The notes: generated by a model not told the origin, from the letters alone. A DNA stretch of 64,000 bases from Calliphora vicina (GCF_958450345.1 NC_088782.1:93817358-93881357); one strand, 5' to 3'; shown: positions 22,471 to 34,500, numbered from the stretch's first letter. Made by a program: numbers and translations.

Positions 22471-23076
22471 GTGCTCATATTTTTCCAAAAAATCTAGTTT
22501 TTAAAACATTTGCATTAAAAATTTCACGTTTTGATGGTCTGAAATTCTATTTTAGCGTAAGAAAAATCTTTAAAAAAAATAATACATATCAAGCCACTGT
22601 ACCCAATTGGGTGCACCGATTTTCCTAATCTCACAACTTTGCCCCAAAAAATCATTTTTCTTATACATTTTTATAAAATGTACACATAATCACTCTACTT
22701 CACAAAATTATAAAAAACTCTTCCTTTCGTAAAACCGTGTTTGCTCTCCGCAGCTCAATTGCTACTAACCTCGGTAATATTCCAAAAAATTATATAGCGT
22801 TATAAAAACAGGACAAAATATACCTTAAGGGTATTATTTTTTTAAAATTTTTATGTGTGATGTTTAAAAGCACAGTGTGTTGAATGCAAAATCACAAAAA
22901 AAGTTATCAAATTTATCTTGTTAAAAAATTTATGAATATTTAAATATTACCTTTTTTCTGTACTCAAGCAGGTACAATGGCTGGGAATGGGTTAATGTTA
23001 GGATTCTTCTAAATATATCGCGTTATGGTTTATACGGGTTTTTGCATTAAAAACATGCATTATTTTTAGTTATAAC

Positions 23077-24299
23077 TAGGGGGCGGATTTTCATGCATTT
23101 ATTATTGGAAAATATGCGCCTAAAATATGCTTCAAAAAAATCAAAATATGACCTAAAAATTTAAAAAATATGCACTTATATTTTTGTGCAGAAACATAAA
23201 ATAATTAAGTATGGATTTCGAAATATCCAAAAAATACAGCAGTTAGAACTATTCAAATTATACCAGGAATTAAACCATTACAGTTCTAAAACTATTTTTA
23301 AAATAATTTTTGTTCTAAAAAAACGATGGATATTTTAATTGGTATGAATACTTGTTTAAAACCATAATCTTTAGAGCTTCTATATTGTGACTTTCCTTTT
23401 AAAATCATGAATATTTAGATCGTACTGTAGAGTAGCATCCAACCTTAATATTTATCTCATAATAACCCAGCAATTAGTAAATGTATCCCTTATAGACGGA
23501 AATTGTTAATAATACCGAATCACTTGGCTGACTCCAATTTATATATTTTGGTTCATTTGACGTGCTATTTGTAATGCAGATAGAAGTCAATTGGTTACTC
23601 TATACATCCGATGTAATCTAGCATAAAGTTTGTCACTTACATAAAATTGTCATTTACATAGTAAGTGTCTCTATGTAATATATAATGCAGGGAATTTAAA
23701 TGTTAATTGTGTAGTGCATTTGGGTCTAAGTTATCCAAAATCACTAGTTTACGACAGTCTAGTAAAACTACTTGGAAATTACTGTCAGGAGCGGTAACTG
23801 TTTATGTGTTACAAAATCTCTTATAAATCGAATTTGCAATGAAAACAAATATGAATGTTTTTCGATACATTTAATAAATTTTTGATACTTAAAAAAACTA
23901 AACTTTTTTGAAGAAAAACGTTTTGAAATGATAATTTTCAATTACTGATAGAGAAATGAAGAACTTAATGCCAGTTTCTCGATGTCGAAAGAAGTTAGTC
24001 GATAACATTTACTGCTATTTCTATAACAAATTCGACAAAAAATTTTTTGTCGAAACAATGTATTGCCCATTAACGACAAAAAATTTATTTTTTATTAAAA
24101 ATTGGCATAATATGCATATAAATATGCATTTTGAAGTAAAATATAACAAAATATGCATTATCAATAAAATATGCAAAAATATGCACTAACAAATCGATGC
24201 CATTTTGCAGCAAAATGTGCGATTCGGATAGATAATTATTCTACATTGTATTTGGACGTTCGAGAAAAAACATGCATTTGCATATAAATCCGCCCCCTA
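23077..24299. mobile_element. hAT element (TAGGGGGCGGATTT ends)
   Basis: A 1223-bp element. TAGGGGGCGGATTTTCATGC at 23077 and ..AAATCCGCCCCCTA at 24299 are flanked by perfect 8-bp TSDs GTTATAAC (23069-23076 and 24300-24307). The interior is rich in ATATGCA motifs. The segments CATGCATTTGCATAT and AAATCGATGCCA near the right end also occur in 31640-32515, so the two are one family. The 77-codon open frame at 23956-24189 shows no recognisable transposase motif. Confidence 0.9.
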
Positions 24300-24309
24300 G
24301 TTATAACCT

Positions 24310-25865
24310 ATAATTTTTCATGGCGTAGTACCAAATAAAGCTCATATTGGAATACTGGTGGAGACCATACAACTCAGGAGTTGAGTTCGATAATTCCGGC
24401 GAAGGTATAGGTCAAGTGGTTATTACTGGACGGGGCTCTTTTTTGGCGTCGTGTTATATACTTCTGTATCAGCCAAATAATTCTTCCATCCTTTGCGAAT
24501 GTCAAGGGGGTACGGAGTAATATAAACTAACTAAAAAACTGATGGTAACACTAGCTAATGAATGCATTCACAATGTAAAGCAAATGCAACAATTCATAAC
24601 GAATGTGTATCTTAAGTGTACATCTATTTAAATGCAGCTAAATAATAGAGACACCAAGCTCAAGTATGAGTGCAACGGCAAAAAAAACAGAGAATTGATG
24701 ACAAAGACTTATGCTAATAAACCATGTAAAAGTATCAAAAAATCAGAAAGAAAATTTAAATTTTCTAAAGAAAAAAAAAATTAAAATAATCTGCCAAAAA
24801 AGAAAGAATTTTGTAAAAGGGTGCTTTCTATTTACAATGAAATGAAAAGAACTCTAACATTTTGGTTGTTTTTCCCCCTTTGCATCAAACAAATCTTACA
24901 TCAAAAGGGTGTAAAACACATTTACAACAGCTCACAATTTCGTTACGCTTACAAAAGTAATATGTATTCTTTCCTCACAAACATATTTTTTGCTATTTAC
25001 CAAAGTAGATACAAAACAAAAACTACATACATACTTGCAAAAGGGTTTTCACTTTTCGAATGTACAAAAAATACAAGTACTTAGTCAAAAATTCTAAAGA
25101 ATGACGAAAAAAGTAAAAGAAATATTTATGAATATGCACCTCTTAAATATGAACAATGGAAGTGCAGATATAAAAGGCAACACAAAATAGAATGGAGTGT
25201 ATGTTAGAGAATAAATAAATCTAAATTTGCGTAACAATGCCTGACTGGCATCCATGCCACCGTATTTGTTAAGCTCAGCAACATTTCAAAAGGATTTTCC
25301 ACATACAAACAAATACATTAATACATTCTAGTACTTGCCACCATACATTTGTATCTTTAGAATTTAATATATTTGTAAAACAACTCCACAGATTTTTCAT
25401 TTGTAGTCACTCGTTCATACATATTTCATTTTCATGTATATTTTAAATTACATATTTTCTAAAGAAAATTCAAAAGAAAATATATTAAATATAATATTTA
25501 AGCTGCCTTTTGTTCAGCGTCTTAGCGAGTATTTCGAAAATACAAATAATTTTAATTTATTGCAATTACCTACAATGTATGAATGTATGTAGATTGTGAG
25601 AAATAGGAAAGTGTTATTAAGTATTAAAGTTTTTCCATTGATGGGGGTTGGTTGCCGTGGAAATTAATATAAATTATAGAAACTTGACTACTTAAGTAAG
25701 ATCAGCATTTTTAAAGATTTTTTAAGATTATTTGCATACGTTTTATATGATTTGCTATAACAAAATTATAATTAAAATCACCATGGTTTTGATTTATAAG
25801 ATACATATGTATATGAAAAAAAGAAATACATACTATATATAAAAAATAAGTTTCTTTGTTGTACA
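24310..25865. other. No gene recognised
   Basis: AT-rich. Short open frames (24821-25084, 25711-25947) lack recognisable domains. No transposon ends identified. Confidence 0.5.
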
Positions 25866-25876
25866 GATAAATAATA

Positions 25877-27287
25877 ACACTGTCCAACGGAATTTTTGAA
25901 CCGACTAGCGACCCTACTCTTCTGAAAGGACATTTTGAGTAGATCATTTTTGTAGAATAAACTTACAGTCTAGCTGGTCTGATTTTTTTTTTACAGTGGG
26001 TCAAAGTTTTAATTTTTTTATCGAAGGTAGCATTATACTAACTGAAAACAATGTTGTAAGTTAATATCTGAGATAATTCTTATTGTCAGAGTTATATAGT
26101 GGAATTTTATGGGGATAATTTTTGTGGAAGATCTTAACCCCCTATCTCCTCTCTTTAGGGTTAAAATTTGCCCCTTTTTCGACAAAATCGAAAATAGTCC
26201 TTTCAAAAAGGACATTTAAGGATTAAAATATTCTACGAAATATGCCGGAAAATTTCAGTGGGGGTCACCAAAGACACAAAAGTTATAAATAAAACCTTTT
26301 ACGCTTAATTATCAAAATTACACGCCATATCGGGTCTCACATATTTTAAAAATATCCCAAAAAATCCAAGTATGATCGGAATGAGCTGAAATTAAAAATA
26401 TAAATAGTCCTTAAGGAGTTCTACAAATGAAAAAATATAGGGACATTTTTGGGAAAAATTTAAAAAATACGGCCATTTTTTTCATATTCCAACTTTGGAT
26501 GCGTGTAACTTTTTATAGGGATGAGATAACTGTTAGCTGTTAGTATTCGAAATTTTATTGCAAACATAGATGATATTTAAAAAAAAAAATTCGAACCTCC
26601 GTAGGCACGCCATATCTAAAAAACCAAAAAAAAAATATAGCAGAATTAAAAAAAAAATAAATAAATAAACCTAAATATCTCTTGGACTAAAAGAGATAAC
26701 TTACATATGTATGTATGCATATATTTTGTAGATCTCCTTAAGGACTATTTATATTTTAAATTTCAAATCATTCAGATCATATTTGGATTTTTGGAGATAT
26801 TTTTAAAAAATGTGAGAGCCGAGATGTCGTGCAATTTTGCTAATTTAGTGTAAAGCACTTTATTTACAACTTTTGTATCTTTGGTGACCACCACTGAAAT
26901 TTTGCGCAAACAATTTCGTAGAATATTTTAATCCTTAAATGAATTTTTTAAAGGACTTTTTTTTGATTTTCTTGAAATAAGGGTCAAATTGAACACTAAG
27001 GAAAGGAGCTAGAGGGTTAGGATCTTCCACAAAAATGATCGCCATAAAATTCCATAATATAACTCTGACAATAACAATTCTCTTAGACATTAACTTACAA
27101 CATTTTTTTCATTTAGTATAATGCTACCTTCGATCAAAAAATTAAAACTTTGACAAACTGTAAAAAAAATTCAGACCAGGTGGACTATGAGTTTATTCTA
27201 CAAAAATTATCTACTCAACATGCCCTTTCAGAATTATGGGGTCGCTGTTCTGTTCCAATCAAAAAGTCTCAATTTGTTGGACAGTGT
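25877..27287. mobile_element. Large foldback element (ACACTGTCCAAC ends)
   Basis: A 1411-bp palindrome with ends ACACTGTCCAAC at 25877 and GTTGGACAGTGT at 27287. Arms of ~600 bp correspond throughout (for example TCGAAGGTAGCATTATACTA with TAGTATAATGCTACCTTCGA). Flanks AAATAATA and AATTAATA agree at 7 of 8 bases, suggesting a hAT-type TSD, but this AT-rich context is weak evidence. No coding sequence. Confidence 0.8.
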
Positions 27288-27349
27288 AATTAATATAAAT
27301 CTCTGAATATAAATTCTGTTGGAGATTCAAATAAAGTATTGCAGAAATA

Positions 27350-27520
27350 ATAAAAAAACCGATGTCTTATGATCGCGATGAAATTTGCAACAAAGTTTGT
27401 TCTATTGGATAGTAATTCTGATCGATCAAGAACTCTGTGAGTTTGAGGGGGTCAAAATTTGACATTTTCGCCAAACAGGTGTTTTTTCTCATCCATGTTA
27501 GCTATTGTTCTTAGCAAATG
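27350..27520. mobile_element. Foldback arm remnant
   Basis: Diverged copy of the Foldback outer arm: CGATGTCTTATGATCGCGATG, AATTTGCAACAAAG, CTATTGGATAGTAA, then the AACTCTGTGAGTTTGAGGGGGT stretch (quoted in part) and TTCTTAGCAAATG. Terminal GGGG end not present. Confidence 0.75.
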
Positions 27521-27529
27521 GATAAGATA

Positions 27530-28930
27530 ATGGTACGAAAAACCGGGTTTTTACCCGTAACTCAAAATTTTGGGGGTGCTTGGCAAATTTCAAAAAAGTA
27601 TTTATGTTGTATTCGACAAAAGCTACCAGAAAACATGTCTGCATGAAAAGTATGTATTTCTGAATCTTTTTATGTAAATGATGCAACAATTCAATGCATT
27701 TAATAATTTTTTTTGGTATTGTCCCAACCCCTTTTTAAGTCACCACCTTTTTAATTCTATTAATTCGCGTCTTGCATCAATTTAATACTTAGACAAGTCT
27801 TCAAGTCGCTGCTATTGTTATGGAAAACGCGAATCTATTTAGAAATGCGTCATAAAGATGATGTATTTGATTAAAGGATAATTTTACTTCATCTCCTTTA
27901 TTTTCTTTTTTTTTAAATTTTATTTAACACTTTCCCAGGACGGTTCTTCTTAAAACTTGAATTGATAATGAAAATTTTACCGGTTTTCACACAAAATACA
28001 AACAAAGCAATTTGTGATCATATATCATTTTAATGAGAAATGCGAGCGGCAGTTCATACTTTTAAATACGAGTACATACTTACATAAGTATCTTGTATGA
28101 ATATGTTTTTTTTATCGTCTATATCCCCTAGAGAGATTTTATCTTTTATTATTGTTTTGTTAAACAATATTTAAAATAGCTTCATACAAACATATTCCCA
28201 TATTTGTAATTTCAGTCGCGGTTGTTGTTGTTATGTTTTACTCATTGATCAACCCAAAAAAAGGGTTGTTGTATTCCTGTCCCTATTTCAGAATTGTTTC
28301 TTGCATTTTGGTTGTTTTCGACAAATTATCAATAACATTGTTGCAAATTATTTAAATTATAGTTTTCGTTCTGCAACCAACAATTTAATTTTCTCTGTCG
28401 TTGTATTTATTATTGCTGTTTGTTTGTTTGTTTGTTGGTTTATGCGAATTGTGAACAAAAAAAAAAAAAACAAAATGAATAAATATCAGGAGCATTACGA
28501 ATGAGTTTCAACAGGAAATACATTTATAATGGCTCAAATTGTTAAGTATGGGTTGTGGGCTTGTTATAAATTATTGTGTTACGCTTTTGTAAGTTTTTGA
28601 TATAATTTTCTTACTGTTGTAGCTGTAGCTGTTGTTGTTTTGGTTTTTGTTTATGAACAGAACAAAGAAATTAATGCATTTTTAAAATAAGCATAGCAAA
28701 AATGTTTATAGATTCCATGCTAAATATCCCAGCTAAACTTTTAACATTGACTCTTTAAAGTTAAGTATAATACATTGTATGAAAAAAATATAAATAAATA
28801 AAAAATAAGTTAAAATTTAAAGTTTAAAAAAAAATTAAAAATACTGGTAAAAAATGAAAATTAAACCAATTCTTAGAACGCTGTCGGAACTATCGGCATG
28901 TGTTAAAATATTTATTACATCTTCTATATA
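27530..28930. other. No gene recognised
   Basis: AT-rich. Short GTTGTTGTT and TTTGTTTGTTTG runs (28215-28230, 28420-28440). No supported features. Confidence 0.5.
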
Positions 28931-28934
28931 TATA

Positions 28935-29822
28935 CAGCTGCGAAAAAAATAGCACCATACCCAAAAAAAACCCTTCATGTTTAATGGTTTTTTTTGTATA
29001 TTTTTGATTGTATTCGAGTTTTGAGGACGTCTGACGTATAAGCTGGAACCATCTCCACCAAACATGACAAATTTACACTCATCTGTCCATAAAATATTCT
29101 ACCACTTTTGGACTGGCCAATTTTGATGTTCCTTTGGGAACTTCATGCGCTTGGCGATACGTATTGCATTTAAGAGAGGGGCCTTTCTTGGACTGCACGT
29201 TTTTTTATGTTCTCTGAGGCATGTGCGATTTGTTTGTACTGTCGCAGTTATATTAAGGTCCTTTACTAGTTCGGTTACAGCTTTGAAAGAATCCCTTTTG
29301 CTCTCGCGGATCAATGTTTTGGCGTGAAGGGTGGTCAGAACTCGTTTACTTCCACATCTTTCAGCCTTTTCTTTGTAATAAATTGCGTTGTGAATCATTT
29401 TGTTAGAAATCCCAACCAATCGACCAACTTCTCTATAAGATTTTCCATACAATATTAGTTTTTTGATTATTTCGCGTTTCTCCGCACTGGAGTCTTTCCC
29501 TTTATGATCGAAATAATAAAAATAAAAATTAAATCCTTTAAACATGTGCTTCCAATTAAAGCACTTTTGCGAAACAAACTGTTTTTATAAAAAATGTGTA
29601 AGTGGTGCTATTTTATTTTACGGCATTTTTTTGTAGTAATTTTTACTTCAAATTGCTAAAAAAATCACTATAACAATTCCAAGAGAAGCACTACTAAATT
29701 TTTAATATAGGGGACTGATAAGCTATGTATTAAATATCAACATTTGTAAAAATACTAACACTAATTATTTGTTTTTGGAAAAATAAAGTGTCATAGTGGT
29801 GCTATTATTTTTTTCCCAACTG
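28935..29822 (-). mobile_element. Tc1-like element, internally deleted
   Basis: An 888-bp element flanked by TA. The left end is CAGCTGCGAAAAAAATAGCA (28935) and the right end is GTGCTATTATTTTTTTCCCAACTG in part (to 29822). A second copy of the terminal GTGGTGCTATTTTATTTT motif lies ~190 bp inside the right end (29600-29625), giving the IR/DR layout of many Tc1 elements. The transposase frame is minus strand and ends soon after the first catalytic Asp. Confidence 0.85.
28960..29545 (-). pseudogene. Tc1-like transposase, truncated
   Basis: From Met at 29545, 148 codons run to a stop near 29099. Helix-turn-helix DNA-binding modules are readable: IIKKLILYGKSYREVGRLVG (paired-like domain 1), then KRVLTTLHAKTLIRES and a second HTH (TATVQTNRTCLREH), then RKAPLLN, KRMKFPKEHQNW. 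Past the stop the frame gives ILWTDECKFVMFGGDG and VRRPQNS, containing the first catalytic Asp (TDE; family SDESKF). The rest of the DDE domain, with the second Asp and the Glu, is deleted. Non-functional. Confidence 0.85.
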
Positions 29823-29955
29823 TATATAAATATGGATGTTTGTACGTATGTTCCGAATGAACTTGAGCGATTTTAATGAAATTTTCAGGGAATCTTCAGA
29901 ATAACCCAGTGTGTAACACTGTAAAGACTTTTGATATTCGGTCTGTGGGCGGAGG
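29823..29955. repeat. Helitron-like (MINE-type) 5' segment, tentative
   Basis: TATATAAATATGGATGTTTG followed by TATGTTCCGAATGAACTTGA and GCGATTTTAATGAAATTT resembles the conserved 5' part of short insect Helitron-related repeats that share a GATTTCGATGAAATTT core. No 3' hairpin follows, and it abuts the Tc1 element. Confidence 0.35.
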
Positions 29956-29987
29956 GTCGTTTTAAAATCATATTTTTACACTATACC

Positions 29988-30763
29988 TAGGGTTTTTAAT
30001 TTCCCGACCTTTTTTGATTCCCGGGAATCGGGAAATTTGTTTCTACATTCCCGGGTACCCGGCTATTCCCGAAATATATAATGATACTGTAAATTAGGAA
30101 TATTATAGCCAAATTTCATATAAAAACTTAGTGTTATAATTATTAAATATCAGAGCTTCGAATTAATTAATAAAATTTGAGCTTAATTCACTAAAACCTT
30201 AATCCGTAATTAAAAAATGTCAGGCTTTCGTCCGTAAATCCGTTCCTAATATTTAATTTTTTAGATTCATTCCAAAGCCTTTGTTTAAACTGAATTAATT
30301 TTAAAGTTAATTAATAACAGAATTTATTCATACTTTGCATGATTAAATTTTTGTTAAATCAAATCATTTACAAATTGAAAAAATTGTCTTTTTGTACTAG
30401 ATTTTAATTGAAGAAAAATTTAATCATTTAATAAATTTTTGAAGCTATTTTGTTATGGATTTGAAGAAGAAATTTAAAGAAATTAGAATGATTCAATAAG
30501 AAAAAAATTCTATAGATAATGAATTCTCTTTTTAAATTTTCATACGAAAAAACCAAGATATTGCCAAGATATAAGCAAAAAACTGTAAACAACTTTTCAC
30601 TGTGTTTTGGTGAAAAAAAAACAAAGTTCTAACTTGTTTTCTATGTATTTTCGTCAGTTTTTAACTCTCGGGATTCCCGACTAAAAATCCCGGGAATCGG
30701 ATAGTGAAAAATTGGCAAAATTCCCGGGAAATTGTACCGGGAATTCCCGGGATAAAAACCCTA
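29988..30763. mobile_element. hAT MITE (TTCCCGGGAATCGGG type)
   Basis: A 776-bp element with ends TAGGGTTTTTAATTTCCCG at 29988 and GGGATAAAAACCCTA at 30763, with TTCCCGGGAA blocks near both. Flanking octamers ACTATACC and ACTTAAAG match only in part, so the TSD has decayed. Related to 10038-10254 and 59680-60153. Non-coding. Confidence 0.75.
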
Positions 30764-30994
30764 ACTTAAAGATTATATGTATAATTGTTTCTTTAATTAT
30801 TATAGTAGTTTATATAGTTTCCTATATACAGGCTTTCAAGGTAAGTGATTGTGGCCAAATGTTTGCAAAAAAAAGTTAAACAAAATTTGTCGAAATCTAT
30901 TAAAAAAAATAATATTTTGAATAACTCTCCGCATTCCACTTTTAATAAAAAAAACGGTTTTATTCAAATAAAATTTGTTTTCGAATAACCTAAT

Positions 30995-31635
30995 GTGCAT
31001 CTACGTCTAGAGCCGCAGAAACGGAAATATAACGAAAATCACGGCTGCAGCAAATGCGTCGCAGTGCATCTTCATCGAGAGCTGCAACAGCATATCGAAA
31101 GACTAGAAGCCAATCGCTTCCTAATGGCTCGATCAAGAGAAATAATCGATTTAAAATTGTCGGCAATTTATTATAATAAGTGTGATTTTTACAGGAATCT
31201 TAAGGACGTACTGATTGGCGCAATAATCAAACATTGCTTACATTGCAGCGTTTTGAAGTTCTCTAAGGAATCCCCGGGAATGTGCTGTTCGAACGGTAAA
31301 GTTGCCACCAATTATTGAGCCGCCTGAGCTGCTTCTAAGTTAATTTTCCGATGCCAATCCTATTTCCAAGTACTTCCTTCCAAATATCCAAAAGTGCAAC
31401 TAATGCTTTCAAATGACGTCGGCTCAATGCCTACCTTTAAAGTTCAAGGCCAAATGTACCCCAGAAAATGCTCCACCTTCCCAATGATGATGCTAAGTTC
31501 CTTTAAATTTATTTCACTGGAAATCAACGAACATGCGTGTGCATTTTCCGCTAAACATTATCAAAACAATTGTTGGACATCTTCTTCTTTGTTTGCCTAT
31601 TTGTCATACGAATGTTGGCGACCAATATAATATAA
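30995..31635 (+). pseudogene. Helitron protein remnant, N-terminal part
   Basis: The open frame 30995-31318 gives LEANRFLMARSREI, HCLHCSVLKFSKESPGMCC and SNGKV. Helitron proteins of animals have this zinc-binding block (CxxC..LKFxxESPGMCCxxGKV) ahead of the helicase-like Rep domain. Frames shift afterwards to IIEPPELL, FSDANPISKYFLPNIQK and PTFKVQGQMYPR, again in family order. Helicase motifs resume on the same strand at 33060-33300. Strongly degraded. A hAT element lies directly downstream. Confidence 0.8.
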
Positions 31636-31639
31636 TAAA

Positions 31640-32515
31640 GAGGGAAACCGGAAATATGCTCTAAAAAAAGTGTTTTAAGCACTTTAAATATGCAGTAAAA
31701 ACTTTAAAATATGAACTTAAAATTTAAAAAATATGCTCTTAAAAAAACAAACTTTTACATAATGTTTATCCAAAAAATATACTTTTATTTAAAAAAATAA
31801 ACAAAAATAACATGAACTAAAACAAGTATAACAAAAAATAAATACAATATAAAAACAATAGGAACTTAAGCTATGAAAAAGCCTCGAAAGGTATTTTTTG
31901 ATGATATTTTATATAAATATAAAGTCACTTCTTCAATTAAGGTTATTATTGCAATAAATTACAAAATGTTGACTTAAATTTTCAAATAAAAATCGTTTTC
32001 TATTGGATCTGAAAACATTTTTATATATAGAAAATGTTCTTTCGACATCAACTGATGTTATAGGAGCAAATTTAAAAGACAATATTTCTTTAACACTTAG
32101 AACGGTTAAGTTTGAATTAGAACTAAAATTTGATATTTAGATGGCGCTATTATTAAAATAGTGCTTATTTTATTTAAAAAAAAGCCATCTATTTTTTAAT
32201 TTTTAATTTTAAACAAAGGAAGTAAAAACCTGTAACACAACAGCGAAAAATAAGTAAGACAAAATTTGTTTTTGATAAAGTCAAAATGTGCTAGTCAAAC
32301 AGTAAAATATGCTCTAAAAACGCAAAATTATGACATAAATATGCTCTTAAAACAAATATATGCAAAAATATTGATTTAAGGGTAAAATATACAAAAATAT
32401 GCACAACAAATCGATGCCAAAATTCTTAAATATTTCTGAAACGTGTAAATATCTTATCCATGTGCTCATTAGACTCACCAGAAAAAACATGCATTTGCAT
32501 ATTTTGGTTTCCCTG
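31640..32515. mobile_element. hAT element inserted in the Helitron
   Basis: An 876-bp element. The right end complements to CAGGGAAACC, the left end is GAGGGAAACC (31640), and perfect 8-bp TSDs ATAATAAA flank it (31632-31639 and 32516-32523). The interior is full of AAATATGC motifs. It shares CATGCATTTGCATAT and AAATCGATGCCA with the element at 23077-24299. No coding sequence found. Confidence 0.88.
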
Positions 32516-32559
32516 ATAATAAACAATAATGACGACATTTAATTAAATGTTATATTGCT

Positions 32560-33035
32560 AAATTTTCATACAATTTTAAAATGTTCCCAGGATTTCTGCA
32601 AACACTCATCTATATCTTGCCGCACTCAGAAGATATCCTACATCTCGGAATCCAGTCCATTCCGGAATATTTGTAATCCAAGCCATTTCGTTTCTTCCTT
32701 TAGAAGGCTTTCCGTCTATTCTCAACTTCGTGATGGTTTGTAACCATTTGTATTTTGGATTTCTCATAATATGTCCAAGGTAGGCTGTTTTCCGTTTTTT
32801 ATAGTTGTTATGAGCTCACAATTGCCATTTCTATCCGTCGCTGTATTTCCTTTGATCCGTCCCATTGGAAGTTGTGTACCATTTCGATGGAAAAGATGTG
32901 TATTTTTAAGTTAGAAGGGCTGTGGTTATATTTTCTGCTCACAATCATATATTTGGTCTTTCGAATATTTATTTTCAAACCATATGTTTCACTATATGTA
33001 ACCAGTCTATTCATTAAATCTTGGATCCATGTCAC
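32560..33035 (-). pseudogene. LINE reverse transcriptase C-terminal remnant (clade uncertain)
   Basis: From 33035 downward the frame gives TWIQDLMNRLVTYSETYGLK, INIRKTKYMIVSRKYN, SIEMVHNFQWDGS and KEIQRRIEMA, then after a frameshift AYLGHIMRNPKYKWLQ, IDGKPSKGRNEMAWITNI and EWTGFRD. 'GLKIN..KTKYM..SR', 'IERVHNFKYLG', 'KEIxxRIExA' and 'GKRxxGRRxxSWLxNxREW' follow the YADD box in a widespread arthropod LINE group. The YADD box itself is not present. It sits between Helitron pieces on the opposite strand, so it inserted there. Confidence 0.75.
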
Positions 33036-33059
33036 AAATGAGATTTCGTTCGCTAACTT

Positions 33060-33300
33060 CTGCCAAATGCAAATGAATATTCAAGCCGTTATCGACATGG
33101 TATTCCCAAGTCTTACAACCAACAACAAACATTCGGATTGGCTGTGGGAACGTGCAATTTTGGCACCAACAATGACCAAAATCAATTGAAACTGCCAGGC
33201 GAAACAATAAAATACAACCCGATTGACACAGTAATAAACAAAGAAAAAGCCGTCAAATATCAAACGGAATTTTTGAATTCAGCATTGCGGACCGATAATT
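33060..33300 (+). pseudogene. Helitron helicase remnant, C-terminal part
   Basis: Frames give NIQAVIDMVFPSL, NKHSDWLWERAILAPTMTKI, then after a frameshift LPGETIKYNPIDTVINKEKA and YQTEFLNSALR. Helitron (Pif1-like) helicases carry this order: 'I..VYPxL', 'W...RAILAPTNxxVxxIN', 'LPGexxxYxSxDTV', 'YPxEFLNSL'. Same strand as the N-terminal remnant at 30995-31635, so both are likely one old Helitron with a large internal deletion plus insertions. Confidence 0.8.
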
Positions 33301-33339
33301 AAAATCGTCTTATAATAATTAATATCGTGATGAAATTGG

Positions 33340-33515
33340 ATATGAACAAGTTTTATATGGAAATAAATCTTTCTACTAACTTTTTTGAGTATCGGTCCAT
33401 AATTGACTACCCCCCATATAACCCCTATATCAGAAAAATATTTTATTGTCACATATTGATGATGTGTATACAACATTCGGCATGCAGGTGAATGTAACAT
33501 TCTTACTTATTAAAT
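33340..33515 (-). repeat. Dispersed fly repeat fragment (GGTATATAC...CGGCAT type)
   Basis: AGTATCGGTCCATAATTGAC, CCCCCATATAACCCC and ATTGTCACATATTGATGATG followed by GTATACAACATTCGGCATG match the layout of 14500-14690, diverged. Confidence 0.6.
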
Positions 33516-33519
33516 GTAA

Positions 33520-34210
33520 AATTTTTATATGACCGTAACTTTAAGAGATGAAAGATTAGTAACCTAAGATATCGGATTCACAGGTTTTTTCTATGGTCTA
33601 TCGATATGTGTTACTGATTTTTTTCATTTCAAAACACAAAAGAAATACAAGTCATCTGAGTTCAGTTTCAACGATTCTCTTCACGATTAATTCTACCGTG
33701 TGCTTTATTCTAAATTGATTGTTACTACTTTAATTTAATGTCTTGTAGTCGAATGGATTAGAATTTTCGATATATCAGGAGTAACGGAAATATTTGTTTA
33801 GTTAATTTTAATTCTAGAGTATATTAGTTAAATTGAACCTAGAACTTTTGCGTGTACACTTGCTGGGATATTATTTACACATACAAATATTGGAAAGTTA
33901 ATCTGGAAAAACTGACAAAAATTTAAATACATGAATGTAGACGACTAAAAAATTGCTCGTTTCAAAGGAAAAGTTTACCAACCATAAACAATTGACAGCA
34001 AAAAAACACAAACAAAATAAATAAAACAAATGCAAATTATATATTATTTTTGTGTGTCTTTTTGCCCAGTGTACAAATGAGTCTACATATATTTGCATAA
34101 TGCATTTCCTCAACAGAGTAAAATTGGTTTTAAATTACAGACAGAAATTTTGATTGAACACATTTGTTGCATACTCATTAAATCTGTGTTTTTAATACGG
34201 ATTTTGACTA
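33520..34210. other. No gene recognised
   Basis: AT-rich spacer; a 71-codon minus-strand frame (33898-34113) has no recognisable domain. Confidence 0.5.
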
Positions 34211-34214
34211 ATAG

Positions 34215-34500
34215 GTATATCTTTATATATATAATTCTTCTGTAAGTGTGTTAGTAACTAAACTCCTCCTTAACAGCTGGGCCGATTTCGATAAAATTTG
34301 ATGTGTGTGTTTGAGTGGGTCCCTGGATGGTTTAGATTCACAATTGAGCTATATAGGAATTATGGGCATGGCACCTCCCATACAAAGTAAAAATTCATTA
34401 TTGCATATGTGGAGTACTATTATAGTGGGAGTCTTCAAACGTTATGTGATCTATGGCAGAGCAACGTTTGCCGGGACAGCTATTCTTCTTATATATAAAT
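34215..34500 (+). mobile_element. Short non-autonomous Helitron-like element, tentative
   Basis: Has the conserved layout of insect Helitron-derived short elements: a TATATATATA-like start, CTCCTTAACAGCTGGGCCGA, GATTTCGATAAAATTTGATG, and near the 3' end GCAACGTTTGCCGGGACAGC. Helitrons make no TSD, so ends are approximate. No coding sequence. Confidence 0.5.

Larger units (their letters stand above)
21541..22991 (-). mobile_element. piggyBac-like element with TTAA target sites
   Basis: A 1451-bp element bounded by TTAA at 21537-21540 and 22992-22995, with ends CCCATTAAGAACC and ..GGCTGGGAATGGG. GGTACAATGGC motifs occur near each end (about 21685 and 22970). TTAA duplication with CCC-starting TIRs is the piggyBac signature, and the transposase remnant inside confirms it. 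It is about half the usual ~2.4 kb of autonomous piggyBac elements, so it is internally deleted. Confidence 0.85.

Noticed and set aside
29145..29327. 60-codon + strand open frame
   Set aside because: Lies antisense to the Tc1 transposase remnant and only reflects its composition.
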